This document shows positions 54,303 through 63,866 of a stretch of 64,000 nt of DNA, one piece after another (positions within the stretch are counted from its first letter, which is position 1; each line of letters begins with the position of its first letter). The notes under the pieces are model-generated. The model made no database searches, was not told the origin of the DNA, and saw nothing but the letters and a program-made list of their open reading frames with translations. The position numbers were made by a program, and so were the translations under genes. The DNA is taken from NCBI GenBank assembly GCA_036343635.1, contig JAYYVF010000067.1:96965-160964 (forward strand). The letters run 5' to 3'. This DNA comes from GCA-2693325 sp036343635. Its GTDB lineage: Bacteria > Latescibacterota > UBA2968 > UBA8231.

Positions 54303-55064
54303 CTATTCTCCAACTGCTACTTTTTTCCCATCGGGATAGACACGTCCAATTTCACGACTAAATTGCATCTCCACATCAGAAGTCTCAATTGGGTCACCTT
54401 TATAATCAAAACGAATTACCACATCATCAATGTGAACCGTTAATTCATCTACATCTGAGGCAAGAGGCTCAAAAACTACATAACCATCACTTTCCTGAGC
54501 TGAGAAGATTTGTTCATTTTGGTACATGGTACGCCTCAATATCCCATCTCGTTCCTTCCAAATATTGTAGGCATTTCCAGGAATACCGGGTGAATCACCT
54601 CCGCTTCCCCCACCAGCATACCGACGGAAATAAATAGCCATCTGCGCTCGCGTCAAACTGTAGTATTTACGACCATTACTCGTCGTAATATACATTTTTT
54701 CGGGATCTAAGTAGACCTTTGGATATTCATAATTAGAAACACCTAACCGAAATATCGTCCAACGTTTAGGCGTATCTCCAGTCCGAAAATACTCCGAATT
54801 GCCAAATGTATAGGGATTACGAGAATTGGCTCCCTCGCTCGAATAGGCATTAAATTGCCGATTTAATTCCTCATCGGACATAGGGCGCAAACTTATTGAA
54901 AGCCTTGCCTGTTTATAAGTCACGGTACCATCATCGGCAACTTCCTTATTTTCACCTTGTTGAGCTTCGCTCAAAGGTTGGAGGTCTCCGGCATAATAAC
55001 GATAGGAACATCCAACAAAAACTACGAATAACAGGAATACGAATGAACGAAATAACATACCCAT
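54303..55064 (-). CDS. Outer-membrane lipoprotein, paralogue of the one at 25567-26316
   Basis: The 253-residue product has a lipobox VVFVGC (Cys near residue 19) followed by SYRYYAGDLQP. It aligns to the other copy through ADDGTVTYKQ, LRPMSDEELNRQF, NPYTFGN, YPKVYLDPEKM, a RRTMYQNEQIF block, and IRFDYKGDPIETSDVEMQF. I started at the ATG at 55064, which has AAGGAGA upstream. It stands 10 bp behind the type B gene at 55075, as the first copy stands behind the CBM9-like gene. No family is recognised; it is probably an outer-membrane lipid-anchored partner of the type B barrel. Confidence 0.75.
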   Translation of the reverse strand: MGMLFRSFVFLLFVVFVGCSYRYYAGDLQPLSEAQQGENKEVADDGTVTYKQARLSISLRPMSDEELNRQFNAYSSEGANSRNPYTFGNSEYFRTGDTPKRWTIFRLGVSNYEYPKVYLDPEKMYITTSNGRKYYSLTRAQMAIYFRRYAGGGSGGDSPGIPGNAYNIWKERDGILRRTMYQNEQIFSAQESDGYVVFEPLASDVDELTVHIDDVVIRFDYKGDPIETSDVEMQFSREIGRVYPDGKKVAVGE

Positions 55065-55074
55065 GACGGTCTCC

Positions 55075-57831
55075 TTATTCCAAACCAGCATAAACAGTTA
55101 CAAACATAGCAGTCTCCGTACGAGCCTTTTCGGCCGACGCACGATCAATTCTTGCTACCCTGAAGCCTGCCTGGGTCCAAAGATTATAACCCTGGTAATC
55201 GACATTATTGGTAAATTGAAGGGCGTAAACCAATTCCGTACGATCTGAACGCAATTGGTTATCCTCTAATTCCTCTCTGAACTGCTCAACAAGAAGATAC
55301 TCTACACCTGTTTGCAGTTCCGTACGAGAAAGAATAGGAACACGAGCAATCAGCGAGAAAAGTTCACTAAGCTCGGTTGTTGCTATACGAACCTGTGAAT
55401 CCTCTTTTAAAGACGGCCGGTTTCGCTGAAATTCACTCTTTAACCGCGGCTGAAGTTTAACAATACCCATGTCAAAGGTGTAATCAAGCTTGTTTAGCAC
55501 ACCCAAAAATGATGCAGATTCACGCACATCCTGTTGCTCAATCGGCCTATCGTCATAATCAATCTGGTTTACGATTTCCCACTTTACGCGATTTTTGAAC
55601 CTAAACTTATCGCTATTATACTGGTAACCTAAATAGGCCGTATTTGCCCAACCATCTCGCAACGGCAAAGGATCAGTATAGGGAACAAAAGCACCTCTAG
55701 ATCCATCACGAACAACCCACTCAATAACATCATCTCTGATACTATCCTGAACCCGACGTAAGTTGTTGAATATTTGAATTCTTCCTGTACGAGCAAAATT
55801 ATGGTCATAAGTCAGCATAACGTAATTACTTGTATTACTACGGTTATCCGCCAACTGTCTCTCGTCTACGCGACCAAACGTAAGGCGCGCTTCTGGACCT
55901 AATTGTGACCCAGCGTAAATGTTGTAACCTCGGCGATCGCGTTTATAGAGATAATCAGGTAAATTATCATTTTCAAACCGATCAATTATACCATTGTTAT
56001 TCATATCAACGCCGAACAAGAACTCTGGCCGATCCGAGGCGTAACGCAAAAACGGTTCATCGTAATCAGGCACCGAATTTTGTCGAAGCTCCGAATCATT
56101 TTGATTGAAATCGTTAACAAAATCATTATTCTCGTCATAGCCAGGAAAAACGCGATTGTCTTGAGAAAAGTTAGAGCGCAACCAATCCGGGTTCCGATCC
56201 TGATCATCATTGTCATCAACAAATTCATATACAAAACGGGTGTCGTCATCATAGTTAATGTCGGCGGCATCGTTTTGTGTACCAGCCAAGTATGAACTCG
56301 TGCTGTAATCAGAATCAACATTATAAACTTCGCCAAATGCATAATATGGATAAGCACGCTTATAAACGTTCAAAAACCACGCATCAGCAGCATTATTGAA
56401 AGCTCGGTGTTTGGTTACATCGACTTCCGAGCGACGCGGATAACGAAAATGCTGTCGATTACGATCCCATTCAGCTGACAAATAGAATCCTGCCACGTCG
56501 GTCACATCAAGTGTGACACCAAAAATCTCATTTGCAACCGGCAAACCGTAGTTGACTCGAACGAAACGCTGATTGGATCCATCTCTTACATTGCCGTCTG
56601 CACGTACAGTGCGTTCAGGGATTCCGTCCGACAACAATACCGGCTGGCCATTAGAGTTAAGTTGACGGTTCGAAGTGACATCGATTCGGTAATCGTTTGC
56701 TAATAGCATTAAGAATTCGATGCTTCTTATCTGTTCAGGCTGTGGACCAAACGAGTTGCGATACTGGGGACCTTCCAAATCATAAACCAACGCTATGACC
56801 TCATTGCCATCAGCCGCCAAAAAACCCTCCCGACGGAAACCACCTTGGACAGATGGATGAAAATCCAAAATATTATTATCCCCCAGACGTCGACGATTAC
56901 TATATTTTTCTCCATCGATGGTAGTAATAATCATTTCTTCCTGAAAATAAGCTGCTCCCGCAATGCCATCTTCGGGTGAATCATCGCTCAAACGGACCTC
57001 AATCCGAGAGACGTCAGCATTATTTTGTCCTTCAGTAAGCGTACCTCCAAATGGATTACCCTGAAATGCCTGACCCTTTGTTTGCGCATTAAAAGCACTT
57101 AAATACGTAGCACCCAATTTAACGAAATCGCCAACTTGGACTGTCCCACGACCACCAATTAGGTTCGTATCGTTAGATCGTTCGCGGCCGCCACCCGTGG
57201 ACGTCGCCGTCAAACTTCCAGTAGCACCCGGAGATGATGGACGCGAAGCAAGAAACGTCGCCTCATACTTATCCGTGGCCAAATCCAACTGAATCCCCGC
57301 GAAGGTAGGCTTAGAAAAAGTCATGGGCGTCAACGTAGTTCGAATGCGATCACCGATCGTAAGAGCATATGCATATTGCCCCTTCTGATCCGAAGCAATA
57401 ACAACACTAGAAAACCAACTCCCAAAATTAGTGGTTTTAAAAAGGTTGCTCCCAGCAGTTTGGGGTGCAGATACACGCCAATCATAGATCAACTGACCAC
57501 GCGTAATGTAATTACCATAAAGGTCGTAGAAGTAAAACCCTTCCTGAGTAGTACTGACATATCTCTGGTATTGCCGCCTCGCATAATTTGTGTAACTCTG
57601 TTGGCGCCACTGATATTCATTGAACAATTCCTGTGGCACATACCATTTTTTTACTGCAGGATCAAGCGCATTGAACAAGATCCCAGGTCCCGCAGGCTCA
57701 TAGGAAAGTTCGCCTCCACGCCGCACGCCCAAACGCGAACCGAAATCTTCCTGAGCCAACGTTTCCATAGCACCAAAGCCAATCACAACAATTGCAGTGC
57801 TCAATGCCATGAAGCTCTTAATCTTACTCAC
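55075..57831 (-). CDS. Type B surface protein (probable outer-membrane beta-strand protein), copy 3
   Basis: The 918-residue product starts at GTG 57831 with a strong AAGGGAGGG site and has a signal peptide ending METLAQ. It is paralogous to the 27456 protein across the whole length: LDPAVKKWYVPQELFNEYQW, YARRQYQRYVSTTQEG, FYDLYGNYITRGQLIYDW, SWFSSVVIASDQKGQYAYAL and MTFSKPTFAGIQLDLATDKY. The acidic segment has DDNDDQDRNPDW, DENNDFVNDFNQNDSE and GVDMNNNGIIDRFEND. The C-terminal third alternates as in beta barrels and ends FVTVYAGLE. It is followed by the lipoprotein and preceded by two type A genes. Confidence 0.77.
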   Translation of the reverse strand: MSKIKSFMALSTAIVVIGFGAMETLAQEDFGSRLGVRRGGELSYEPAGPGILFNALDPAVKKWYVPQELFNEYQWRQQSYTNYARRQYQRYVSTTQEGFYFYDLYGNYITRGQLIYDWRVSAPQTAGSNLFKTTNFGSWFSSVVIASDQKGQYAYALTIGDRIRTTLTPMTFSKPTFAGIQLDLATDKYEATFLASRPSSPGATGSLTATSTGGGRERSNDTNLIGGRGTVQVGDFVKLGATYLSAFNAQTKGQAFQGNPFGGTLTEGQNNADVSRIEVRLSDDSPEDGIAGAAYFQEEMIITTIDGEKYSNRRRLGDNNILDFHPSVQGGFRREGFLAADGNEVIALVYDLEGPQYRNSFGPQPEQIRSIEFLMLLANDYRIDVTSNRQLNSNGQPVLLSDGIPERTVRADGNVRDGSNQRFVRVNYGLPVANEIFGVTLDVTDVAGFYLSAEWDRNRQHFRYPRRSEVDVTKHRAFNNAADAWFLNVYKRAYPYYAFGEVYNVDSDYSTSSYLAGTQNDAADINYDDDTRFVYEFVDDNDDQDRNPDWLRSNFSQDNRVFPGYDENNDFVNDFNQNDSELRQNSVPDYDEPFLRYASDRPEFLFGVDMNNNGIIDRFENDNLPDYLYKRDRRGYNIYAGSQLGPEARLTFGRVDERQLADNRSNTSNYVMLTYDHNFARTGRIQIFNNLRRVQDSIRDDVIEWVVRDGSRGAFVPYTDPLPLRDGWANTAYLGYQYNSDKFRFKNRVKWEIVNQIDYDDRPIEQQDVRESASFLGVLNKLDYTFDMGIVKLQPRLKSEFQRNRPSLKEDSQVRIATTELSELFSLIARVPILSRTELQTGVEYLLVEQFREELEDNQLRSDRTELVYALQFTNNVDYQGYNLWTQAGFRVARIDRASAEKARTETAMFVTVYAGLE

Positions 57832-57889
57832 GATACCCTCCCTTAGACTTTTCTAACAATCGCCGACAATATCGTCCGATTGCGGAGAC

Positions 57890-60800
57890 TCAATAAGCCA
57901 CGTTTACAATACGCATGAATTGACTATCACCCTGATCTGCCTCTATAGTGATCTGACACAAATACATTCCGGGAACAACCAATTTACCTGATAAATTTTT
58001 TCCATCCCAACCAAATTGTTGGGTCCCGACCAATCCCTGAGATCCTCTGCTCGCGCACGTGGCTATCCTCGTGCCACTAAGATCAAATATTTCCACCGAG
58101 ACCGGACGTTCTTCGATAATCTTTAACAAAGTAAAATCCACTAATAATTCATCATTTGCCCCATCGCCATTAGGCGTCACAAACATATTCATACTTACGT
58201 CTTGGATTAACTCGCTACCAAGAGGCATCAAACTTACTCGGGCTGTAGACGAATTGACTAATTCTGTCGCGTCACGCGACGATGTATCTACCCTCTGGAA
58301 AACGCCCTTTTCGCCATTGGAAGACCGCACAAAACTACCGTATTCAATACCTTCTCTAAAGGAACGTGATTCAAATTGAACTTCTACTAAAGCATGGTCG
58401 TTAGCCCGTAAACCGCCATTAATGGATTCTGGGAATTGCAACCACAACGAATCCCCAGCCGTCTCCGCGATTTTCAATTCGACACCCGATTCATTAAAAA
58501 AGCCACCATCTGCGTTACGCTCATAATAGGTCTCAAATTGTGTTGCAATTGCAGCGGTCAATTGCGTCGCTGGATCATCAAGTGAAGGAATTACCGAAAC
58601 CGAAACCGTACCCAATCTAACCCCACGAAGCTCAGCTATTTGAGGTGTTACAATAAGCAATTCATCAAAACCATCCCTCACAGAGTTATCTGTGGGATCG
58701 GGCGCTGCAGCCCGAACAAAGTATGAAAACCGTTGATGTTGTAACGGGTCAATATTAGTCGGAGCATCATAGTCATCCGACGTAATCACCAAATCCGACA
58801 TGGGGCGGTCCCTAGCCTGATCTGCAATCACAGCCAATTCTCCTGCCAATTCCAAAGAAAGCGGCGGAGCTAAATCAACTCTAACCTGACGAACACGACC
58901 TGTCTTGAAAGGGTTTTCCGAAACGATATTAACACGAATTTGCAAAAACTTCCTCGGATTAGGAGAAGTAATGGAAGCTTGGTTTCGCCCATCAGTTGGA
59001 GCATACGATTGGCTCCATTCACTCCAACCGACAAATGCTAATTCACCGTCGCGATCGTAGGAAGATTTTGGCTCCCTACGCAACTTTTTACCATCCTCGT
59101 CAATCAAACCATCACCGTCATTGTCCACTAAATCAATCGGGTCTTCATCCGTAACACCATCACCATCATCATCTGTGCGCGACTTGTGTTGCTTACTTTT
59201 TGGCAAGCCCTGCCATATATCCCAAGCAACCCATTGAAGAACCAATTCATCATAAATTTCTTTTGTTACTTCGGATCTCTCTTCAGCTCCCGCAATTGAG
59301 ACCACCTGATAGTAGGTATAGTTGGTATCCGTTTGATCTGAAGTACGAGTCTGAATTTCAATCCTTACATCCGAATGATTACTAAGCGGTTCAATACGTT
59401 CAACAATCTGTCCCGTCTGGGCATCACGCTCAGCAATAAGGGCATCTCCCTCCCAAGAAATTCTTGGAAGCGTCTTTCTAATAAAATCACCTCTTGAATC
59501 TGTAAGCGAGATTGGAGGAGAGTAAGCCCAGACACTGACAGGATATCCCTCACCGTACAACTGAACCTCACCAAGAGTGGCTAAAGAACCATACCGGCCC
59601 GACTGTTGCCCAGTTACATCAATGTCCCGAATCTGTAAGAATCTAATCTTTCGAGTATCAAACGTCTCACGAAAAATACGCACAACCTGATCGTGGTTAT
59701 CAACATGCTCTTCAGATATTATATTATCCCATTTCAAGCCATCTTCCAACTGGGGGAAGTCATCACGTTGTTCCATACTCACAGGTTTTAACAGTGTCCC
59801 ATCAGAAACGAGAATATCCGGACCAAGAAAAGCCCCCTGATGACTCTGGTTAATCCGCTTATTTACAACTGAAACGTTATCGACCCAAAAAACAGCACCC
59901 AGATCATACCAAGCCGTCCCCTTTACATAAACCGGAGACCAAGTATTGGCCTGCCATTCCGAATCATATAAACCGTCCGTAGCCAACTCCGGAGCACCTA
60001 AACCACCATTTTCAAAAGAAGCTCCGGCTCGTTGCTCTGGCTGGAGAGCATAATTGTCACCCTTAGCCCAGACCTGAATCTCAGCAACACGCGGTACTTC
60101 TTTGGTAAAATACAGGATCGGGCCTTGTTTATCCTCAGGCAACGCCTCAAATTTCTGCGGAGCACTCAACCCATCAGCATCATCCTGTAATTCAACCAAA
60201 AGTCCTCCCGCCGTAAGCCGTTGGTAGACCATTGCTCCTCGGCGTTCTACAGGCAAGGCCTCATACAGGGACAGCCCTTCTTGGCCTGCGCCAAGGAATG
60301 AATCGCGCCACAAATCCGAATCCGTAACTTTCAAACGTAAGTATTGAATAAATCCTCCATCAATATCAGGCAACCCATCCAAGTCCCAATCAGCCCTGTC
60401 CAGAGGTGATATCGGAAACGTCATCTGAACATAACGACCATCCGTGCCCGGGGTCGGACGCAAAGCTAACGCAGCAACAGTCTCACCTCCGGCAGCTCCG
60501 CAGGAAGTACCGCCAGCGTAACCCGCCCCTTCATCACGTACACATCCACCTTGTTGCGTGACCTTTCCTGCACTAAAATTAGTGGCCACCTGACCAATCA
60601 GCGAAAAATTTATTCGGTTTCCAAGAGGAAAAGGAAAACGCTCACCCATAGACGCAAACAGTGCAAATGACTTAATGGGCTCTCCTAGAAATTGACCATC
60701 TTTTTCTCCAGCCGGGAAAATAATTGTAACGCTATCGATATAGACCAATCGACCAAGGTCTACCTCTAACTCCCACTTTCGCAAATTTTCAACATCAAAA

Positions 60801-61240
60801 TCATGTGAACTACTTAACCTCTCTGCAAAATCAGCAGGTGTATCCGGCTCCCAGTATGTAGAAAGATCGCCGTCTATAGCTCTAAGCGCATTCGAGTCAT
60901 TTGACAACGACGCAGCCCCCCCACTAACGATATTCCCACCGGCTCGAACCAAATCAGAATACTCGAATTCCGAAGCAGTAGGAGCTACATTAATACTTCT
61001 TTTGTAGAAGGTGGGACGAATACCCGCATTATCAACATTTAGAATATCCGCCTGCTCCAGCGGAACACTCAATGAATTAACAAGATCATTTTGATACACC
61101 CAATTTCGCCAATGGGATGCTCGATCCGTACGGATCGAATTACCAAATACCCTGTATGCCTCTCCTGATTGTGCCCAGGATGATAATGACAGCGCGACAA
61201 CCAACGAAAAACCTATCGCCAATTTATGTGTACGATTCAT
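57890..61240 (-). CDS. Type A secreted protein with two Asp-rich repeats and C-terminal FlgD/CHU_C-like domain (1116 aa)
   Basis: The largest type A protein. I started at the ATG at 61240, with GGAGA at normal spacing; an ATG two codons earlier is possible. The signal peptide ends SLSSWAQS, then YRVFGNSIRTDRASHWRNW places it with the 34684 protein. A discoidin-like domain has AIDGDLSTYWEPD and WELEVDLGRLVYIDSVTIIF; a second is at about residues 390-550. DDDGDGVTDEDP and DNDGDGLIDEDG form a two-unit acidic insert (59088-59180 region). The tail has VTPNGDGANDELLVDF, FDLSGTRIAT and GWDGKNLSGKLVVPGMYLC and ends IVNVAY. Confidence 0.77.
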   Translation of the reverse strand: MNRTHKLAIGFSLVVALSLSSWAQSGEAYRVFGNSIRTDRASHWRNWVYQNDLVNSLSVPLEQADILNVDNAGIRPTFYKRSINVAPTASEFEYSDLVRAGGNIVSGGAASLSNDSNALRAIDGDLSTYWEPDTPADFAERLSSSHDFDVENLRKWELEVDLGRLVYIDSVTIIFPAGEKDGQFLGEPIKSFALFASMGERFPFPLGNRINFSLIGQVATNFSAGKVTQQGGCVRDEGAGYAGGTSCGAAGGETVAALALRPTPGTDGRYVQMTFPISPLDRADWDLDGLPDIDGGFIQYLRLKVTDSDLWRDSFLGAGQEGLSLYEALPVERRGAMVYQRLTAGGLLVELQDDADGLSAPQKFEALPEDKQGPILYFTKEVPRVAEIQVWAKGDNYALQPEQRAGASFENGGLGAPELATDGLYDSEWQANTWSPVYVKGTAWYDLGAVFWVDNVSVVNKRINQSHQGAFLGPDILVSDGTLLKPVSMEQRDDFPQLEDGLKWDNIISEEHVDNHDQVVRIFRETFDTRKIRFLQIRDIDVTGQQSGRYGSLATLGEVQLYGEGYPVSVWAYSPPISLTDSRGDFIRKTLPRISWEGDALIAERDAQTGQIVERIEPLSNHSDVRIEIQTRTSDQTDTNYTYYQVVSIAGAEERSEVTKEIYDELVLQWVAWDIWQGLPKSKQHKSRTDDDGDGVTDEDPIDLVDNDGDGLIDEDGKKLRREPKSSYDRDGELAFVGWSEWSQSYAPTDGRNQASITSPNPRKFLQIRVNIVSENPFKTGRVRQVRVDLAPPLSLELAGELAVIADQARDRPMSDLVITSDDYDAPTNIDPLQHQRFSYFVRAAAPDPTDNSVRDGFDELLIVTPQIAELRGVRLGTVSVSVIPSLDDPATQLTAAIATQFETYYERNADGGFFNESGVELKIAETAGDSLWLQFPESINGGLRANDHALVEVQFESRSFREGIEYGSFVRSSNGEKGVFQRVDTSSRDATELVNSSTARVSLMPLGSELIQDVSMNMFVTPNGDGANDELLVDFTLLKIIEERPVSVEIFDLSGTRIATCASRGSQGLVGTQQFGWDGKNLSGKLVVPGMYLCQITIEADQGDSQFMRIVNVAY

Positions 61241-61267
61241 GAACATTCTCCGCTCATTACATTACCC

Positions 61268-63718
61268 TCAATACACCACAGAAACCAAGCGGCTAACCGC
61301 CGCACTAGATTCATCAGCATCAGCCGACAAACGAACGACGTAAATACCCGGAACTACCATTTTACCTGTATCACTTTTCCCATCCCAAGCGTCCGAATAC
61401 CCTCCCGACCGCAACTCTCTTTCCAAATGACGCACGCGGTTTCCAGCCAAATCATATATTTCAAAATGCAAGACGCGATCTTCTAAGAGACGCTGGACAT
61501 CATAGTTTACTAGAAGTTCGTCGTTGATACCATCCCCATTAGGAGTAAAAGAATTTCCTGACAATTGCAGATTGGAAATCAGATCACTTCCCTGTGAGGA
61601 AATATCTGCAACGACGACCAAAGAGTTTCGGTCTGAAAGTGCATTCCGAAGTTTAAAATCAACTACATCTGCACTCTCAACTGGCTGGGGCAGAAAGAGA
61701 GCCAAAGTGTCGGAATCCGTTCCCAAGGTAAGTATACCATTTTTTGTAAACAATCTTTCGTAGCGAGCTTGTAGGGTATCTAAAAATACATTGGCTGAGA
61801 AATTGGTCTGAAAATCAATCACACGAGCTCTAAATCTAATATCCAAAACCACGTCACCGTCGCCACTCACATCCTCAGGCTTTATGTCAGGAAAACCGAC
61901 CACGAACTGATCATCGTCAACATGCAGAACCTTAAATTCTGTCTCACCGATTTCTTCCACATTAGCAGTAGGCGCGAGAGAGAGTTCAACATCTTGAACC
62001 GCAAGAGACTCCACTGCGTTGACTCGCGCAGGAGTGAACACCTGAAGACAATTGATACCATTATTCTCGGGACCTAATGACGCTTTTATTGCCATATTAA
62101 AAACGGTATCCCGACCAGCAACCACGCCCACCGATGGGGCAATCTCACCGACGACAAGATCCGTTATCTGCGGTGCAGAATATTCAAAACGTAAATCGGT
62201 TAACACTGTAGCGGCATCTGGAGAAAGACTTTCAAATTCAATCTGAATTTGAATAAAAGGACGACCGCTAGGAGCCTTGATAAGCTCTCCACTATTTACT
62301 TTCTGAACACCACTCCAAAACTCAAGATCTGGTTCAACCTGCCGTCTCAAATTCCCAGGAAGCGACTGATATTCTCCTCTTGTCAGACGGACGCTTTCGC
62401 GTTCCTCAGGTAACAATGCACTAAAAATCTCACGGGCTTCCAAGTTGTATTGAGGATCATTCAAATCCACTTCTTGGCCCAATGTCCGAGATCCCGGACG
62501 CCGATCAACTACGATAGCCCCCTCATCCTTCCATTCTACCTGACTTTCAAATTCGTTAACACGAAACATCACCTGCGGCTCAGCATTCAACCCGGTTTGG
62601 ACCCTAACGGTAACATTCGACTTTGTGGGATCTCCTATCTTTTCCTCATCCCAAAAGATTCGACCCAAGGTCGCTGCCGGTAGCGGCAAGGGAAGCGATT
62701 CATAGTAGGCTTGCGGCACAAAACCATCCGCATAAAACTCCATTTCAGCAAGATCATAATCCAACTGGGTCTGAAAATCGATACGCGAGTACCTTAATTT
62801 TGACGGCGGGTCAAAATCTACTCGAATCGTATCAAGAACATTCACGGGTACGCTCTGTTCTGTCACAAACGTAGGAAAGGACGGAGCAATCTTTGTGAAT
62901 ACAGGGAACGCAAGTTGTCCAACATCAGGGTCATCAAGACTTAAACCTGGAACTTCTTTCTCCGTTCCGGCAATTCCACGAAAAAACGTATATGCCGAAA
63001 CGCGAACAGGACTCTCTGAGCTAGGAAATAACCTTACTAAGCGAATCGGAAAGAACCGACCCAAATCGACATAAAGCGTCCAATACTGTTTCACATCTTG
63101 TCCAACCCGGTCAATGCGCTCAAAGTGAGTTTCAGGGTCACCATCGAAAACCCAAGCTAATCCTTCCTGTAGCCTCTGTTTAGTAAGAGCACGCTCAAAA
63201 ATACCTAAAGTCGTCAAATTTAGACCCTTATTGAATTTGTCTCCTCCAGGCGGCCGCGGAAACGATTCAGCAACATTAACCATTGCTTCTATCGAATCAA
63301 CCCCAGATAAACGCAAGAGTTCGACCGATTCCGCATCCCGTGGGAAACTATTCCACTTGGGTATCAAGACATCCCCCTTCAAGGCGCGTCGTTCACCTAT
63401 CCGTGCATCCTGCAACGCAACAATTTCACGTCGGGCAACATTCTGACCAAATTCGCGAAGTAAGGAATCTTGGGTTGAAGGAATTTCAATACCTAAGACA
63501 ACATCGGGAACAGGAACAAGAAGAAAAGGATCTATGGGTGAGATGCCATTATCGGACCTAGTTAGATCTATGACATCTAAGAATCGCTGTTCGGAAATAG
63601 GCCCCTGCTTGGCCTCTCCCCACGAAAAATTACCTGGAATAGAAAAAATCTTGAGTTCTGCAAAGACCTCACAAGTCAGTCCCACCAACAACAAAACGAC
63701 GATGCAGAAAACTCTCAT
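61268..63718 (-). CDS. Type A secreted protein with C-terminal FlgD/CHU_C-like domain (816 aa)
   Basis: The first gene of the second set. ATG at 63718 has GAGACGAGGG upstream, and residues 1-20 are a signal peptide. The opening LKIFSIPGNFSWGEAKQG resembles the IG-x-PW subfamily. There are two discoidin-like segments (YWTLYVDLGRFFPIRLVRLF near residue 215), the middle module (APQITDLVVGEIAPSVGVVA) and a C-terminal domain with FTPNGDGINDELLVNYDVQ, YDLAGNRVRH, AWDGKSDTGKMVVPGIYVV, ending LVSVVY. The gene ends 27 bp before the next type A gene. Confidence 0.77.
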   Translation of the reverse strand: MRVFCIVVLLLVGLTCEVFAELKIFSIPGNFSWGEAKQGPISEQRFLDVIDLTRSDNGISPIDPFLLVPVPDVVLGIEIPSTQDSLLREFGQNVARREIVALQDARIGERRALKGDVLIPKWNSFPRDAESVELLRLSGVDSIEAMVNVAESFPRPPGGDKFNKGLNLTTLGIFERALTKQRLQEGLAWVFDGDPETHFERIDRVGQDVKQYWTLYVDLGRFFPIRLVRLFPSSESPVRVSAYTFFRGIAGTEKEVPGLSLDDPDVGQLAFPVFTKIAPSFPTFVTEQSVPVNVLDTIRVDFDPPSKLRYSRIDFQTQLDYDLAEMEFYADGFVPQAYYESLPLPLPAATLGRIFWDEEKIGDPTKSNVTVRVQTGLNAEPQVMFRVNEFESQVEWKDEGAIVVDRRPGSRTLGQEVDLNDPQYNLEAREIFSALLPEERESVRLTRGEYQSLPGNLRRQVEPDLEFWSGVQKVNSGELIKAPSGRPFIQIQIEFESLSPDAATVLTDLRFEYSAPQITDLVVGEIAPSVGVVAGRDTVFNMAIKASLGPENNGINCLQVFTPARVNAVESLAVQDVELSLAPTANVEEIGETEFKVLHVDDDQFVVGFPDIKPEDVSGDGDVVLDIRFRARVIDFQTNFSANVFLDTLQARYERLFTKNGILTLGTDSDTLALFLPQPVESADVVDFKLRNALSDRNSLVVVADISSQGSDLISNLQLSGNSFTPNGDGINDELLVNYDVQRLLEDRVLHFEIYDLAGNRVRHLERELRSGGYSDAWDGKSDTGKMVVPGIYVVRLSADADESSAAVSRLVSVVY

Positions 63719-63802
63719 TCCCTCGTCTCCAAGAATTAATGGGCCGCCACAACCAAACTATTGCGTAACCAAAAGATCAATAATCGAAACCAAACACGCT
63801 CA

Positions 63803-63834
63803 AAGAGAGGGAAGACATACGTCCCCCCTCTCTT
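63803..63834 (-). terminator. Hairpin downstream of the right-edge gene
   Basis: Arms AAGAGAGGG (63803-63811) and CCCTCTCTT (63826-63834) pair perfectly, with an inner GAC/GTC and an ATAC loop after a two-base mismatch. It lies 32 bp beyond the stop of the minus-strand gene entering from the right. On the minus strand the following bases contain TTTGG and TTTCG but no clear T-run, so termination is probable, not certain. Confidence 0.5.
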
Positions 63835-63866
63835 CGAAAAAACTACGCACTACACATCAATTGCAA

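Noticed and set aside
57857..57882. Hairpin between the type A and type B genes as a terminator
   Set aside because: Stem CAATCG/CGATTG has an asymmetric bulge and no T-run follows on the minus strand, so an operon-internal structure is as likely.
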